Below, piece after piece: positions 1 through 5,343 of a stretch of DNA of 5,343 bases. The notes beneath the pieces are model-generated. The model saw nothing but the letters and a program-made list of their open reading frames with translations. It did not search any database and had not been told where the DNA came from. Every line of letters starts with the position of its first letter. Position 1 is the first letter of the stretch. Origin of the DNA: an uncultured Treponema sp. (GTDB lineage Bacteria; Spirochaetota; Spirochaetia; Treponematales; Treponemataceae); the NCBI GenBank assembly GCA_937885475.1, contig CAKZZR010000018.1:1-5343 (forward strand), given 5' to 3'. The position numbers were made by a program, and so were the translations under genes.

Positions 1-460
1 GAGAATGCCGGAACAGCCAGTCACGAACAGCCTCCAGCTTATAGGCATAATCGAACGACGCCATATGCTCACTGCCGCCCGCGCCGTTCAGAACCGTTCC
101 CGTCATTACCGGGAAGTTGAACGCCGGACCGTCCTTGTCGTTGTCCTCAAGAATGCTCTGCACGGCGATAATCTGATGGTCAGGGCGCATGGTGGACGCA
201 ATTTTGCGCACGCCCTCAAGGACGAGTGCGTCTACGTCGGCGCTAAGCTGCTTGTCAAACAGCGTCTGCGTCGTGTATACGGCACCTCGTCCAGAGACTA
301 TGTAGTGGGGGTGAACCTTGTTCAGTACATAACTTGTAACATCAAGCCGGCAGCTTTCACAGTCGCAGATAAGCCATTCCGGGCGTTTTTTGTTCAACTG
401 CCCATAGGTTTCCTCAACGCGTTCGGCTACATATTCTTCCATCAAGTTATGTACATTCAT
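1..460 (-). CDS. ComFB-family protein, C-terminus cut off by window edge
   Basis: I translated the minus strand from an ATG at 460-458; it stays open for 153 codons to the left edge, so the gene is partial at its 3' end. The N-terminal part reads like the late-competence ComFB family: an opening helix NLMEEYVAERV (residues 5-15), a Cys cluster C32-x-C34-x-x-C37 followed by R38-L-D-V, then YVLNKVHPHYIVS (44-56) and VYT (61-63). The Bacillus ComFB structure has a zinc site built from such cysteines, and cyanobacterial relatives were reported to bind c-di-GMP. A second helical stretch (about 74-94) ends the core; residues from about 113 (FNFPVMTGTVLNG) form an extension beyond the short ComFB core. 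The start is fixed by a GGAGG ribosome binding site in the end of the aconitase gene, whose stop lies 3 bases upstream, so the two are coupled. Family assignment is firm; the role in this organism is unknown. Confidence 0.82.
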   Translation of the reverse strand, partial: MNVHNLMEEYVAERVEETYGQLNKKRPEWLICDCESCRLDVTSYVLNKVHPHYIVSGRGAVYTTQTLFDKQLSADVDALVLEGVRKIASTMRPDHQIIAVQSILEDNDKDGPAFNFPVMTGTVLNGAGGSEHMASFDYAYKLEAVRDWLFRHS

Positions 461-463
461 CTT

Positions 464-2488
464 TTAGTTTCCTCCGTTTCTTGTGTAGGCTGCCAATCCA
501 CCCTGCTTGAGAATGTCGCGGCTGCGCTTAGCAAGGTCGTTCGTTCCTTTGATTGTCTTTCCGTTACAAACAATGTTGAACTCGCATCCTGTGCTCAAGG
601 CTTGTTCAATGTTCGTGATTTCAAGAACATCACCTTGTTTGATTATATCATAGTCTTCTGGATTTACAAAATTCATCGGAATAATTCCGTAGTTTATGAG
701 GTTTGCCTTGTGGATTCGGGCAAAACTCTTTGTGATTATAGCGCGGACTCCAAGGTACATAGGTCCAAGGGCTGCGTGCTCACGGCTTGAGCCCTGACCA
801 TAGTTCTCGCCACCGACTACAACACAGTTTGCAAAGTTTGCTTCCTCACTGCGTGTGTAGAAGGTTTCGTCCAGGCGTGTAAGAGTGAACTTGCTGATTT
901 CCGGGATATTTGAGCGGAGCGGAAGAACCTTTGCTCCGGCCGGCATGATGTCGTCCGTTGAAACGTTGTCTCCTGCCTTGAGACGGACTGGAAGCTTGAG
1001 GCTTGGCTCATAGTCACGGCACTTTGGACACGGCTTGATGTTTGGACCGCGCAGAATCTCAACTTTTTCTGCTTCTTCCTGTGGAAGCGGTGGAATAATC
1101 ATTCCTCGGTTAGTAGCGCATTCAAGGACAGCCTCGCTTGAAAGGCGGGCATCTTTTCCGTCCAAAAGACTCACGCGGACGCCGCTGATGTATGCTGGGT
1201 CCTCATAGTTCATTGTCTCTGGTTCCGTGAATACTCCTGTGACTGCAGCGGCTGCGGCTGTCTCAGGGCTTACAAGGTAAACATTTGCATCTGCTGTACC
1301 GCTTCGTCCTTTAAAGTTTCTGTTGAATGTGCGGAGAGTTACTCCTTCGCTGTTTGGAGCAAATCCCTGACCGATACATGGACCGCAGGCACTTTCTAGG
1401 ATACGGAAGCCTGCTTCGATAAGGTCTTCAAGAATTCCTGCCTTGCTTGCCATAAGAAGGGTGGTGCGGCTTCCTGGAGCGATTCCGGCTTCCACTCCTG
1501 GGGCGATGTGCTTTCCTTTTACGATTGCGGCAACACTCTCAAGGTCGTCAAGAGAAGAGTTCGTGCAGCTTCCGATTACTACCTGAGTGACTTTCTTTCC
1601 TGCAAGGCTTTTTACGGTGTTGATTACATCAGGGTTGTGAGGGCAGGCTGCAAGAGCTCCAAGTTCGTCAAGGTTGATTTCAATGAGCTTGTCGTAAACG
1701 GCTCCTTCGTCAGCTTTCTGCTCTGTCCAGTCTGAGCTACGGCCCATGCTCTCAAGGAATTTCTTTGTCTTCTGGTCAGAAGGGAAGATTGAGCAGGTTG
1801 CACCAAGCTCAGCCCCCATATTGGTGATTGTAGCGCGCTGAGGAACTGTAAGAGTCTCAACGCCTTCTCCAAAGTATTCGTAGATTGCAAGCGTTCCGCC
1901 CTTTACAGTCTCGCGGCGGAGAACCTCAAGGATGATGTCCTTTGCACCGACACCCTTCTTAAGCTTTCCTGTAAGTTTTACACCAAAGATTTTTGGCATT
2001 GCAAGGTGGAATGCTCCACCGCCCATTGCTACTGCAACGTCAAGTCCGCCGGCACCGATGGCAATCATTCCGATACCGCCACCAGTTGGAGTGTGGCTGT
2101 CGCTTCCCAGCAAGGTTTTTCCAGGTTTTCCGAAGCATTCAAGGTGAACCTGATGGCAGATTCCGTTTCCTGGACGGCTGAAGTAAAGACCGTACTTTGC
2201 GGCGATTGACTGCAAGTAGCGGTGGTCGTCCATGTTCTTAAAGTCCGTCTGAAGTGTGTTGTGGTCAATATAAGAGACAGAAAGCTCTGTCTTTACACGA
2301 GGAATGCCGATTGTCTCAAACTGAAGGTATGTCATTGTACCCGTTGCATCCTGTGTCAATGTCTGGTCAATTTTGATTGCGATATCTTCACCCCGGGCGA
2401 TAGGTTCGCCTTTTGTAAATTTTGTGTCGCTGCATGCCTCAGGAACGATGTGTGCCTGAAGGATTTTTTCTGCAAGTGTAAGAGCCAT
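464..2488 (-). CDS. Aconitate hydratase (aconitase), Aquifex/clostridial-type
   Basis: Aconitase interconverts citrate and isocitrate through cis-aconitate with a [4Fe-4S] cluster, in the cytoplasm. The 674-residue length fits the shorter bacterial form, closer to mitochondrial aconitase and the Aquifex-type family than to the ~890-residue AcnA. Cluster ligands are C308 (IGSCTNSS) and C368/C371 (ACGPCIG). Active-site residues known from mitochondrial aconitase have clear counterparts: D75-H76, H112, D130-S131-H132 in GSDSHTPTGGG, E227 in NMGAELGAT, R390 and R395 in NRNFKGRSG, R525 in LPLRSNIP, and S567/R569 in GQGSSREH. Domains 1-3 span about 1-420; the swivelling fourth domain starts near 495. 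The start ATG (2488-2486) has an AGGGG site 6 bases upstream and gives the usual N-terminus (MALTLAEKIL). No frameshift is seen. Two oddities are a CPKC pair (487-490) in the linker and TDDI where TDHI is common. It is the first gene of a unit with the ComFB gene. The family symbol (acn/acnA) is not assigned because naming varies. Confidence 0.97.
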   Translation of the reverse strand: MALTLAEKILQAHIVPEACSDTKFTKGEPIARGEDIAIKIDQTLTQDATGTMTYLQFETIGIPRVKTELSVSYIDHNTLQTDFKNMDDHRYLQSIAAKYGLYFSRPGNGICHQVHLECFGKPGKTLLGSDSHTPTGGGIGMIAIGAGGLDVAVAMGGGAFHLAMPKIFGVKLTGKLKKGVGAKDIILEVLRRETVKGGTLAIYEYFGEGVETLTVPQRATITNMGAELGATCSIFPSDQKTKKFLESMGRSSDWTEQKADEGAVYDKLIEINLDELGALAACPHNPDVINTVKSLAGKKVTQVVIGSCTNSSLDDLESVAAIVKGKHIAPGVEAGIAPGSRTTLLMASKAGILEDLIEAGFRILESACGPCIGQGFAPNSEGVTLRTFNRNFKGRSGTADANVYLVSPETAAAAAVTGVFTEPETMNYEDPAYISGVRVSLLDGKDARLSSEAVLECATNRGMIIPPLPQEEAEKVEILRGPNIKPCPKCRDYEPSLKLPVRLKAGDNVSTDDIMPAGAKVLPLRSNIPEISKFTLTRLDETFYTRSEEANFANCVVVGGENYGQGSSREHAALGPMYLGVRAIITKSFARIHKANLINYGIIPMNFVNPEDYDIIKQGDVLEITNIEQALSTGCEFNIVCNGKTIKGTNDLAKRSRDILKQGGLAAYTRNGGN
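470..474 (-). promoter_or_regulatory. Ribosome binding site of the ComFB gene, inside the aconitase coding region
   Basis: The minus strand reads GGAGG within the final Gly-Gly-Asn codons of aconitase, about 9 bases before the ComFB ATG at 460. Because the site lies in translated sequence and the stop is only 3 bases from the next start, ribosomes finishing aconitase are placed to initiate the next gene. Confidence 0.8.
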
Positions 2489-2494
2489 GTGGTA

Positions 2495-2499
2495 CCCCT
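2495..2499 (-). promoter_or_regulatory. Ribosome binding site of aconitase
   Basis: On the minus strand these bases read AGGGG and end 6 bases before the ATG at 2488-2486. This spacing supports the chosen aconitase start. Confidence 0.7.
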
Positions 2500-2511
2500 G
2501 TCATAAACTAA

Positions 2512-2517
2512 ATTATA
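2512..2517 (-). promoter_or_regulatory. Candidate -10 box for the aconitase-ComFB unit
   Basis: The minus strand reads a perfect TATAAT here, 23 bases upstream of the aconitase ATG, predicting a transcript start near 2505 and a leader of about 17 bases that includes the AGGGG site. No good -35 box is found at 16-18 bases; TACAAT at 2536-2541 (18 bases away) is a poor match. An alternative promoter further upstream is TTGAAA (2547-2552) with TACACT (2524-2529) at 17-base spacing. Which one is used cannot be decided by eye. Confidence 0.5.
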
Positions 2518-2554
2518 TTGAAAAGTGTAGTGTTAATTGTATATTTTTTCAATA
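2516..2554. repeat. 9-bp inverted repeat in the divergent promoter region
   Basis: The arms TATTGAAAA (2516-2524) and TTTTCAATA (2546-2554) are perfect inverse complements, with 21 bases between them and 30 bp centre to centre, close to three helical turns. The left arm touches the aconitase -10 box and the right arm lies between the -35 and -10 of the lipoprotein promoter. This arrangement fits a regulator site acting on both units. The region is AT-rich, so chance occurrence is quite possible. Confidence 0.4.
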
Positions 2555-2567
2555 AATATGCTATAAT
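2537..2567 (+). promoter_or_regulatory. Promoter of the lipoprotein unit (extended -10)
   Basis: TGCTATAAT at 2559-2567 is a perfect extended -10 element (TGn followed by TATAAT). The best -35 is TTGTAT at 2537-2542, with a long 19-base spacer, which an extended -10 can tolerate. The predicted transcript start is about 2574-2576, only 2-4 bases before the ATG at 2578, so the message would be nearly leaderless. This also argues against the in-frame ATG at 2566, which lies inside the -10 box. Confidence 0.6.
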
Positions 2568-2577
2568 GATTTGCAAA

Positions 2578-3237
2578 ATGAAAAGTATATTCTGTCTGAT
2601 AGCCTGTGTTTCGCTTTCCCTGCTGTTTTTTTCCTGCTCAAATGGAAGCGGCGGAGAAAAGTTTTTTTCTGAGGAAACGACAATAAAAGAAAGCACGTCG
2701 CGCCGCGATGATTCCGTGCTGTGGACGCGTGAGCTGGAAAGCGTGCGACTGCTTATCGATACAAAGAAGAATAATGGCGCCGCCGACACCCTGCGCCTTG
2801 AGCCGCTTTCTGTGATGAGCCTTTCTTCTCAGGGAACGCCTGTGTATCCCATTCTTGAGGGCTTTGGAAGCCTTGATACCAGCGATATTTCTGCGGAACT
2901 CCGCACGTTTCTTGATTCATTCTGCACAAGTGTTGCCGCGTGGTCGTTCTCGCAGGAACTGTTTACTTCGGAATCGGCGTTTGTGCTCCCGCTCTTTATG
3001 TATGATGTGAAGATGCAATGGAAGGAAGCTTTTTCAAAGGATTTTCCTGACGTGGAGGCGGAAAACCCTCTGTTTTCTTCGTGGCTGTATGGCGAGCCGT
3101 TTGCAGATGGCAGCGAGTTTCAGATTCCGGTGCGGCTTTTTTGTGCGTATGGCTACCTTGACGTGCTTTTGTATGTGCGGAGCGCTTCTCAGTTCAAGAT
3201 AGACGCGCTTCTTATTCAAAAATGGGGGAAGAAATAG
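2578..3237 (+). CDS. Predicted lipoprotein of unknown function
   Basis: A 219-residue protein starting at the ATG at 2578. Residues 1-20 form a lipoprotein signal: M-K-S, a hydrophobic core (about 4-18), then LFFSC with C20 as the lipidated cysteine. Phe at -3 and -2 departs from the usual Leu-x-x-Cys box, but spirochaetes tolerate loose lipoboxes. After C20 comes a Gly/Ser-rich tether (SNGSGGEKFF) and a charged stretch to about 45, then a folded domain rich in Phe, Leu and Trp with no recognised family or repeats. The reading frame is open further upstream, but an earlier ATG at 2566 overlaps the -10 box and would spoil the signal peptide. No Shine-Dalgarno site precedes the start, matching the near-leaderless transcript predicted from the promoter. 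It abuts the next gene directly (TAG then ATG), so the two form one transcription unit and probably act together. Likely anchored in a membrane, facing the periplasm or outside. Confidence 0.8.
   Translation: MKSIFCLIACVSLSLLFFSCSNGSGGEKFFSEETTIKESTSRRDDSVLWTRELESVRLLIDTKKNNGAADTLRLEPLSVMSLSSQGTPVYPILEGFGSLDTSDISAELRTFLDSFCTSVAAWSFSQELFTSESAFVLPLFMYDVKMQWKEAFSKDFPDVEAENPLFSSWLYGEPFADGSEFQIPVRLFCAYGYLDVLLYVRSASQFKIDALLIQKWGKK
3224..3231 (+). promoter_or_regulatory. Ribosome binding site of the second plus-strand gene
   Basis: GGGGGAAG lies within the last codons of the lipoprotein gene, and its G-run ends 9 bases before the ATG at 3238. It supports that start and suggests translational coupling. 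Confidence 0.5.
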
Positions 3238-4164
3238 ATGGAGCAAAGGCTTTTAACCGGCATTGAGCGCGAGCTGGTGCTGAAATATCTTGTGGACGGA
3301 AACGTTCCCGTTACGGTAACGCCGGTTGACGAGACGGCTGTAGATGCCGACGAAATCCGCCCGCTTTCTTCAGAGGTTTTTTCTGTTTCAATCGAGGCGG
3401 CGAACGTCTCCGTGCTCAAGGAAGGCATAATCCTGCTTCAGAACGTGCCGTCGTCCGTCTCAGATTTGACCGGAAAGGTCGTGAAAGTTGAATTCTACTT
3501 CAACCGCGTGGGCTTGTATTTTACTTCCGTCATGAAAGCCGTAAGTTCCGGTCCTGCAATCGTCATCCCAAAGGAGATTTTTAAGATTGAGGATGCAGTC
3601 GTAGAAAAAAAATACGATTTTTCGGCGACGCTGTATTATTCAAATCACGGCGAGGTTCAGTTTTCATGCGTTCCCTGCGACGGAATAGAGCTTTTTACGC
3701 GCCCGGTCTGGAGCTCAATTGATTTGCCCGAGCAGCAGGCGGCAAAGGAATATCTGGAGAAATTCGTTCCGCTTGCCCGCAAGAACGGTCGCGCAGGAAA
3801 CGGTGTGCAGCTAATCAATATCTGCAATTATTTTGTTAAGGAAAAGCTTGTGCTTATGGAGGCCGTGCAGGGCAGGGTAAAGCCGTTTGACATTCTGTTC
3901 GTGAATCATGAGCGGATTGTTCTGGGCTTTGAGAAAAATGACGCGCTGAGCCTTTCGGAAGGAAGCGAGTACCCGCTCAACATGTTCTTTGCCATGAAAG
4001 AGGCGCCTGCCGTCGTTCGCAGCGTGTTCGTCACTGGCAAAATAGATACCATCTATGAAAGTAGCGATGGAACACGCTTTGCCGCTGACTGCCATTATAC
4101 GAGCCTGAAGGAGGAGGATTGCCGCTTCCTTTATGAGAAGGCTACGAGCACGCTGTTCATTTAG
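3238..4164 (+). CDS. Conserved-type protein with PilZ/YcgR-like features, function unknown
   Basis: A 308-residue soluble protein with no signal peptide or membrane segment, expected in the cytoplasm. It begins on the base after the lipoprotein stop. The layout suggests two beta-rich halves. Residues about 60-118 (hydrophobic strands, FYFNRVGLYFTSV at 86-98, then IVIPKEIFKI) resemble the N-terminal domain of YcgR-type flagellar brake proteins. Residues about 181-300 resemble a PilZ domain: RKNGR (181-185) fits the RxxxR motif, DILFVN (218-223) sits where DxSxxG is expected but lacks its Ser and Gly, and SLKEEDCRFLYEK (289-301) looks like the closing PilZ helix. If this reading is right, the c-di-GMP site is degenerate and may no longer bind the ligand. 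This is family-level pattern matching by eye. It may instead be an unrelated treponemal family. Its partner is probably the upstream lipoprotein, encoded in the same unit. Confidence 0.72.
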   Translation: MEQRLLTGIERELVLKYLVDGNVPVTVTPVDETAVDADEIRPLSSEVFSVSIEAANVSVLKEGIILLQNVPSSVSDLTGKVVKVEFYFNRVGLYFTSVMKAVSSGPAIVIPKEIFKIEDAVVEKKYDFSATLYYSNHGEVQFSCVPCDGIELFTRPVWSSIDLPEQQAAKEYLEKFVPLARKNGRAGNGVQLINICNYFVKEKLVLMEAVQGRVKPFDILFVNHERIVLGFEKNDALSLSEGSEYPLNMFFAMKEAPAVVRSVFVTGKIDTIYESSDGTRFAADCHYTSLKEEDCRFLYEKATSTLFI

Positions 4165-4194
4165 AAAGTTGCGGCCAATTGCCTAGGCGAGTTC
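4165..4194. other. Convergent intergenic gap of 30 bases
   Basis: The plus-strand pair and the minus-strand permease gene end 30 bases apart. The gap contains an 8-bp palindrome GCCTAGGC (4181-4188) and a 3-bp GGC/GCC stem, but no hairpin with a T-run on either strand. No convincing terminator is seen, so the transcripts may overlap at their 3' ends. Confidence 0.6.
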
Positions 4195-5280
4195 TCATTC
4201 TTCGCTTGAGGAAAGCTCCTTTTGCGTTTCGGTTGGTTTGTTTCCCAGCAGAATCGCGATTCCATGAAGATATGAGACATTCTCGCAGATAATCTTAAGG
4301 ATTACCATAATCGGCACGGCAAGAATCATGCCCACAAAGCCCCACATCCAGCCCCAGAACGTAAGGCTTACCAAAATTACGAAAGGAGAAAGCCCCAGAT
4401 TTTTTCCTTCAATGCGCGGCTCAACGATGTTTCCAAGCACCATGTTGATTACGGTCATCATGACAAGAATGAATATAATGGGGAATGGGCTGGGGTAGAA
4501 CTGAAGCAGCGCGAACAGCGTCGTCAGTCCTACGGAAATAATTGAACCGAATGTCGGTATGAAATTCATGACGAACGCAAGAAAAGCCCACATGATGGCA
4601 AAATCAAGCCGGAGTATGGCGAGCAGCAGGAACACGAGGAGGCCTGTAATCAGTGAGATGAAGAATTTTATCGAGATGTAGTTTACGGTCTCAATGATGA
4701 CCTTGCGGATTATGCGCCGGATTCGGTCGGACAGCTTTACTTGTGCGATGGCGTAGATTTTTTCGGTTCCGGTTTTCATCTCAATCAGCAGGAATACGCA
4801 GAACAGCAGGATAGTCATAAGATTTTTGGTGAACGAGATGACGTTTCCGGAAAATGCAAGGGCAATTGTCTGAACGAATTCCCGTACCTTGAGCTGGCTC
4901 CACATGTTCTCCACAAAACTTTTGTCATCATAGAACTGAATATGGAATTTTTCTGCAAAAACCTTGTAGATTGAAAGAAACCTGCTCTCATATTTTGGAT
5001 ACTGCCCGTAGATTGTCGAAAGGCTTGTTCCGATAATCGTGGAAAGCAGCAGTATGAGAATGACGAAGAGTGTTGCCATTATGATGATTCCTGCAATCCA
5101 CGGCAGATGTATCTTTCGGTTCAGATTCTTCACGATTGGATAGAAAACGCAGGACAAAAGAACTGCGATTGTAAGCGGAAGAGAGAACGATGCCGTAACC
5201 TTCAGGATTACGCCTGAAAGTATGACGGCAAAAAAGAGGAATAGATAGAATGTCTGCCTTGAATAGTCAAAATCTTTCAT
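4195..5280 (-). CDS. AI-2E family transporter (PerM/TqsA-like permease)
   Basis: A 361-residue polytopic inner-membrane protein of the AI-2E transporter family. Members have been linked to autoinducer-2 export and, in other branches, to Na+/H+ antiport or unknown export, so the substrate cannot be inferred. Hydrophobic segments lie at about 11-28, 31-50 and 59-85, then a soluble loop (about 90-140) typical of the family, then segments at about 143-167, 203-222, 224-261, 265-283 and 297-331. Family signatures are visible in the C-terminal half: FIPTFGSIIS (240-249), N284-x-VEPRIEGKNLGLSP (to 299), and WGWMWGFVGMILAVPI (309-324). The length is normal and the gene is intact. The start at 5280 is the only early ATG, but no Shine-Dalgarno site precedes it. 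The tail (about 346-361) is hydrophilic and acidic. The gene is convergent with the plus-strand pair, and a terminator-like hairpin upstream suggests it is transcribed on its own. Confidence 0.93.
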   Translation of the reverse strand: MKDFDYSRQTFYLFLFFAVILSGVILKVTASFSLPLTIAVLLSCVFYPIVKNLNRKIHLPWIAGIIIMATLFVILILLLSTIIGTSLSTIYGQYPKYESRFLSIYKVFAEKFHIQFYDDKSFVENMWSQLKVREFVQTIALAFSGNVISFTKNLMTILLFCVFLLIEMKTGTEKIYAIAQVKLSDRIRRIIRKVIIETVNYISIKFFISLITGLLVFLLLAILRLDFAIMWAFLAFVMNFIPTFGSIISVGLTTLFALLQFYPSPFPIIFILVMMTVINMVLGNIVEPRIEGKNLGLSPFVILVSLTFWGWMWGFVGMILAVPIMVILKIICENVSYLHGIAILLGNKPTETQKELSSSEE

Positions 5281-5316
5281 AATGGAACGCCAATCGGATT
5301 ATTCGTGCGGAGAGTC
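5281..5316 (-). other. Short leader upstream of the permease gene
   Basis: Only about 36 bases separate the hairpin from the permease start. AATAAT at 5298-5303 on the minus strand is a possible weak -10, but the region 17 bases upstream of it is the GC-rich terminator stem and has no -35 match. I see no clear promoter and no ribosome binding site here. Confidence 0.35.
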
Positions 5317-5343
5317 TAAAATACCCCGCTTCTTGCGGCGGGG
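5317..5343 (-). terminator. Rho-independent terminator-like hairpin at the right edge
   Basis: CCCCGC (5324-5329) pairs with GCGGGG (5338-5343) around an 8-base loop. Read on the minus strand, the hairpin is followed by TATTTTA, as expected of an intrinsic terminator for a minus-strand gene lying to the right of the window. The A-rich flank on the plus strand suggests it may act in both directions, but the window ends at the stem. Confidence 0.6.

Noticed and set aside
5..790. Long plus-strand open frame of 261 codons
   Set aside because: It is antisense to the ComFB gene and the 3' end of aconitase, both of which have clear family matches. The translation lacks recognisable motifs and has no fitting context.
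2518..2577. A longer N-terminus for the lipoprotein, from TTG at 2518 or ATG at 2566
   Set aside because: The region contains the promoter, with the -10 box covering 2562-2567. The longer form would bury the signal peptide and has no ribosome binding site.
3811..4095. Minus-strand open frame of 94 codons inside the PilZ-like gene
   Set aside because: Shadow of the plus-strand gene, with no recognisable motif and no promoter.
4181..4188. Palindrome GCCTAGGC between the convergent genes
   Set aside because: It is only 8 bp, cannot form a hairpin with a usable loop, and has no T-run. Likely chance.
4208..4224. Weak hairpin GAGGA/TCCTT with a short T-run, as a terminator for the plus-strand pair
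   Set aside because: The stem has only five pairs including a wobble, the T-run is four bases, and it lies within the permease coding region. Not enough to call.
4741..4974. Plus-strand open frame of 77 codons inside the permease gene
   Set aside because: It is antisense to a well-supported membrane protein and has no ribosome binding site or family features.
1..5343. Search for CRISPR arrays, tRNAs, insertion sequences and long direct repeats
   Set aside because: Nothing was found by eye: the coding density is high and the only non-coding stretches are under 100 bases.

Overview
The window looks like chromosomal DNA of a spirochaete, most likely a Treponema. This rests on a spirochaete-style lipoprotein with a loose lipobox, an unfamiliar protein with PilZ/YcgR-like features, a ComFB-type protein and mid-range GC content. 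The genus is an inference, not something read directly from a marker gene. No RNA genes, mobile elements, CRISPR arrays or long repeats are visible.

Left part, minus strand (1-2488): a complete aconitase gene (2488 to 464) is followed after 3 bases by a gene for a ComFB-family protein that runs off the left edge. The ribosome binding site of the second gene lies in the last codons of the aconitase gene, so the two are almost certainly one translationally coupled transcription unit. Centre (2489-2577): a short AT-rich divergent promoter region drives aconitase leftwards and a two-gene unit rightwards. It holds a strong extended -10 box for the rightward unit and a 9-bp inverted repeat whose arms are 30 bp apart.

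Middle, plus strand (2578-4164): a predicted lipoprotein of 219 residues is directly abutted (TAG then ATG) by a 308-residue cytoplasmic protein with PilZ/YcgR-like features. Neither has a known function. The lipoprotein gene seems to be transcribed with almost no leader.

Right part, minus strand (4195-5280): an AI-2E/PerM-type membrane permease, convergent with the plus-strand pair and separated from it by only 30 bases. At the extreme right edge is a GC-rich hairpin with a T-rich tail, read as a terminator of a minus-strand gene outside the window.

Functionally, aconitase is the only enzyme of clear role, converting citrate to isocitrate, perhaps for glutamate synthesis in an organism with a partial TCA cycle. 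ComFB relatives bind cyclic dinucleotides, and PilZ-like domains are c-di-GMP receptors. The window may therefore carry two second-messenger effectors in units diverging from one shared promoter region; this is a hypothesis. Nothing here amounts to a clear new multi-gene system. The most worthwhile leads are the aconitase-ComFB coupling and the lipoprotein/PilZ-like pair.
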